Assembly: GCA_946560065.1 (NCBI GenBank)
Contig: CAMNUE010000002.1
Coordinates: forward strand, 142,950 to 206,949
Source of the DNA: an uncultured bacterium
Lineage (GTDB): Bacteria; Bacillota_I; Bacilli_A; RF39; UBA660
Direction: 5' to 3'
Length of the DNA: 64,000 bases
The notes below the pieces were generated by a model. That model did no database searches and was not told the DNA's origin. It was given only the letters and a program-made list of their open reading frames with translations. This document shows positions 61,464 through 64,000 of the stretch, in pieces; positions within the stretch are counted from its first letter, which is position 1, and every line of letters starts with the position of its first letter. A program made the translations under genes and the position numbers.

Positions 61464-62726
61464 CTATTTACTATCTCCTTTCTTAGAACTTTCATTTCTA
61501 TTATTACTTTTATTTTTTGTTTTTTCTATATCATTTCTATTTCTTTTTTCCTTAGAATTATTTCTTCTCCCATTATTATTACCATTTCTACCAGTTTTTT
61601 TATCAACTGAACTCCTCTTTATATTTTTAGAAACATTGTCTTTTAATTCATTAGTACCTTCAACAACTTTATCCTTAATATCTGAAACCTTCTCATCAAT
61701 TTCATTTTCCTCAATAAAGTCATTTACTTTATCTTTTAATTCATTAGTACCTTCAACTACTTTATTTTTTATATCTGAAACCTTCTCATCAATTTCATTC
61801 TCCTCAATAAAGTCATTTACTTTATCTTTTAATTCATTTGTACCTTCAACAACTTTATCCTTAATATCCGAAACCTTCTCATCAATTTCATTCTCCTCAA
61901 TAAAGTCATTTACTTTATCTTTTAATTCATTTGTACCCTCAACTACTTTATCCTTAATATCTGAAATTTTCTCTTCTATTTCATTTTCTTCAATAAAGTT
62001 ACTAACTTTATCTTTTAACTCATTTGTACCTTCAACTACTTTATCAGTAACATCATCCACTGTTTTCTTGATATTTTCTCTTATTTCATCAAAATTACCT
62101 TTATTGTTTACATCCTTCTTTTTATAATCAAGATATTCTCTATACAAGAAGATGTATCTACCAAACAAAACAATATAAATAGTATCTAAAATAGAAATAA
62201 CTACTCCACCAATAACAACAGTAGAAATTAAATTAACTGCTAATAAAATTAAACTAATCACTATTAAAGTATAAAAATACCATTCATTACTTAACTCATT
62301 AAAAGGAGATTCTCCTAAATTAAAATCCTTCCAAATTCTTGTATCTCTAAACATAGTATGAAACAAGTATATAAGAAAGACAAAATTCAAAATAAATGTT
62401 AATGTTGTATTTAATGAAAATGATTGAACTAAAGTTAAAAGCGATGTAACAGTAACAAGCAAGTATATAAACATTAAGAATACATTCAAATAATTAAAAT
62501 ATCTCTTTCCAATACGTAACTTTAAAAATATAAAATATATAACAACAAGTAAATAGACACTATTATGATTGATTATACTTCCAAATAAAACTAATGTACT
62601 GTCACTACTAACTGCAAAAGACTGACTACAAATAATTATTAATGCAATTACACCCACAATTAAACTGGTAATAATATTACCACTTTCATACCATTTAAGT
62701 TCTTTTTTATTACTTTTTTCTTTCAT
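61464..62726 (-). CDS. Membrane protein with amphipathic helical repeats
   Basis: A 420-aa protein. Residues about 15-200 hold five to six transmembrane helices. Residues about 210-375 have four to five near-identical 31-residue repeats (DKVVEGTNELKDKVNDFIEEN), likely amphipathic helices like apolipophorin- or LEA-type repeats. A Lys/Asn/Arg-rich tail ends it. It may anchor a rod-like cytoplasmic domain. Start after GGAAGGTGATACG. Function unknown. Confidence 0.65.
   Translation of the reverse strand: MKEKSNKKELKWYESGNIITSLIVGVIALIIICSQSFAVSSDSTLVLFGSIINHNSVYLLVVIYFIFLKLRIGKRYFNYLNVFLMFIYLLVTVTSLLTLVQSFSLNTTLTFILNFVFLIYLFHTMFRDTRIWKDFNLGESPFNELSNEWYFYTLIVISLILLAVNLISTVVIGGVVISILDTIYIVLFGRYIFLYREYLDYKKKDVNNKGNFDEIRENIKKTVDDVTDKVVEGTNELKDKVSNFIEENEIEEKISDIKDKVVEGTNELKDKVNDFIEENEIDEKVSDIKDKVVEGTNELKDKVNDFIEENEIDEKVSDIKNKVVEGTNELKDKVNDFIEENEIDEKVSDIKDKVVEGTNELKDNVSKNIKRSSVDKKTGRNGNNNGRRNNSKEKRNRNDIEKTKNKSNNRNESSKKGDSK
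61645..62050. repeat. 93-bp in-frame tandem repeats
   Basis: About four copies of a 93-base unit with few substitutions in the membrane-protein gene. The Ser/Phe-rich ORF on the plus strand is a shadow. Confidence 0.85.
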
Positions 62727-62844
62727 CGTATCACCTTCCTAAGAAAATTATAACACCATTTAAATCCTTATAAAATAAGAAAACAATTTTTCTTTTAAAC
62801 TTTACAATATTATGCTATAATATTGCTGAATTGGAGGGGATATT

Positions 62845-64000
62845 ATGAAACTACCAACTGTTGCCTTGGTTGGAAGACCTAATGTCGGAAAATCAACATT
62901 ATTTAATAAGATTGTTGGTCGTCAAATATCAATAATTGAAGACCTACCAGGAGTTACTAGAGATAGAATCTACCAAGAAGCAACATATAACAAGAAAAGA
63001 TTTTATCTAATAGATACTGGTGGAATTGATACAACAAAAATGGATTTTAACAATGAAATAAAAATGCAAGCAGAAATTGCTATCGCTGAAGCTGAAATCG
63101 TAGTATTTATAGTGGATGGTAAAGAAGGACTAACGACTAATGACTTAATTGTAAGAGATATCCTTAGAAAAACAAATAAAAAAATAATTGTTGCAATCAA
63201 CAAAGTTGATGTTAAAGAAGCAAATAATAACATTTATGATTTTTATGAATTAGGTTTCGATACTTATATTCCAATTAGTAGTATTCATAATACAGGCTAC
63301 ATTGAATTAATGGATACAATTACTATGAATTTTAAGGAAAATGAAGAAATAGAAGACACAAGAACTAAATTTTCAATCATTGGTAGACCTAACGTTGGAA
63401 AAAGTTCTTTAATGAATGCCTTACTTAATGAAGAAAGAGTTGTCGTTTCCAATATTGCAGGAACAACACGTGATTCTATTGACTCAGTATTAAAATATCA
63501 TAATGAAGAATTTGTAATGATTGACACTGCTGGTATGCGCAAAAAAGGAAAAGTTTTTGAGTCTGTTGAAAAATATAGTTTATTCAGATCCTTAAAATCA
63601 ATTGATAGAAGTGATATTTGTCTTGTTGTAATAAATGCTGAAGAAGGAATTAAAGAACATGATAAACATATTGCTGGATATGCAATTGAACGTGGTAAAG
63701 GTTTAATATTTGTAATCAATAAATGGGATACAGTAAAAGACACTACAATCCAAGAATTTGAGAAATTAATGCGTGCAGAATTTCAATTCGCAACATATGC
63801 CCCTATCGTCTTCCTATCAGCTCTTACAAAGAAAAGAATACATACATTAATGCCAGAAATAGTAAAAGTAAAAGAAAATATCAAAAAAGAAATAAAAACA
63901 AGTATTTTAAACGAAGTAATTCAAGATGCTTACCAATTAAATCTACCTCCTTCATATAAAGGTAAAAGACTAAAAATTTACTTTACATCACAAACAGGAA
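62845..64000 (+). CDS. der: Ribosome-assembly GTPase Der (5' part)
   Basis: A truncated gene running off the right edge, so absent from the ORF track. MKLPTVALVGRPNVGKSTLFNKIVG (first G1), DTGGID, then a second GTPase domain with FSIIGRPNVGKSSLMNALL, GTTRDSID, DTAGMRKKG and NKWD. The two G domains are the hallmark of Der/EngA, needed for 50S assembly. Shine-Dalgarno TTGGAGGGGATATT. Frame is open to position 64000. Confidence 0.95.
   Translation, partial: MKLPTVALVGRPNVGKSTLFNKIVGRQISIIEDLPGVTRDRIYQEATYNKKRFYLIDTGGIDTTKMDFNNEIKMQAEIAIAEAEIVVFIVDGKEGLTTNDLIVRDILRKTNKKIIVAINKVDVKEANNNIYDFYELGFDTYIPISSIHNTGYIELMDTITMNFKENEEIEDTRTKFSIIGRPNVGKSSLMNALLNEERVVVSNIAGTTRDSIDSVLKYHNEEFVMIDTAGMRKKGKVFESVEKYSLFRSLKSIDRSDICLVVINAEEGIKEHDKHIAGYAIERGKGLIFVINKWDTVKDTTIQEFEKLMRAEFQFATYAPIVFLSALTKKRIHTLMPEIVKVKENIKKEIKTSILNEVIQDAYQLNLPPSYKGKRLKIYFTSQTG

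Noticed and set aside
61369-62127. Ser/Phe-rich 252-aa ORF on the plus strand
   Set aside because: Shadow of the helical-repeat membrane gene.

Overview
The window is a strongly AT-rich stretch of a low-G+C Firmicute, most likely a walled, spore-forming Bacilli lineage from the gut related to the RF39/Erysipelotrichia/Mollicutes neighbourhood. The gene content supports this: a Suf system of the Gram-positive type (SufU), RNase J and RNase Y, YlxM, GpsB, RecU, DnaD, a B-type RNase P RNA, MurE and class A PBP for a real cell wall, and several sporulation-type genes (spoVS, a CotD-like coat protein, two YjcZ-like mini-proteins). Gene order around recA, pgsA, rodZ, rnpB, gpsB, recU, ponA, nth and dnaD matches the Bacillus pattern. 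No rRNA or tRNA gene and no CRISPR array was found. The species assignment is inference.

Layout. 1-2830 is one end of an integrated mobile element: a leftward set of small genes, a divergent Cro/CI-type repressor, a tyrosine integrase, and three copies of a 19-bp operator that sit on three promoters. 2829-6135 is a T-box-controlled operon (deaminase/deoxyribosyltransferase-like fusion, M19 dipeptidase, serS). 6184-17377 is an envelope region: zinc-ribbon membrane protein, spoVS, VanW protein, a degenerate SGNH protein, a BspA-like 26-residue-repeat surface protein, DacA-type and VanY-type carboxypeptidases, and a small operon with a thioester-domain adhesin (APDTG anchor), its sortase and a membrane protein. 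17438-20125 holds pyrimidine nucleoside phosphorylase, GNAT, N-formylglutamate amidohydrolase-like protein and a second-type SSB.

20282-25091 is a complete suf operon (sufC, a very short sufD, sufS, sufU, an unknown gene, sufB). 25295-33468 includes an acidic repeat protein, a HIT protein, CmpB-like membrane protein, YjcZ-like mini-proteins, PrsA, a GT-C-like membrane protein, RecX and RNA polymerase omega. 33586-46572 contains a CotD-like coat protein, ffh, a HerA-type ATPase, an unknown gene with a LysR regulator and an RlmN/Cfr-like radical SAM enzyme, the ylxM-ftsY group, a two-copy internally duplicated unknown protein, and RNase J.

46619-58209 runs through a stand-alone DUF1016 N-terminal domain gene (apparent AUU start), rny, murE, recA (with a possible SOS box), pgsA, rodZ-like, rnpB, gpsB, recU, PBP1A, nth and dnaD. 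58278-64000 has a signal-peptide membrane protein, cca, HU, two further membrane proteins (one with near-identical 31-residue helical repeats) and the 5' part of der.

The best candidates for undescribed biology are the operator-wired element end, the Ser-type T-box operon with the fused deaminase, the thioester adhesin/sortase unit, the duplicated 460-aa protein, the suf operon with its extra gene and minimal SufD, and the stand-alone DUF1016 domain gene behind the rny terminator. None of these was checked against a database; calls rest on motif recognition from the sequence.
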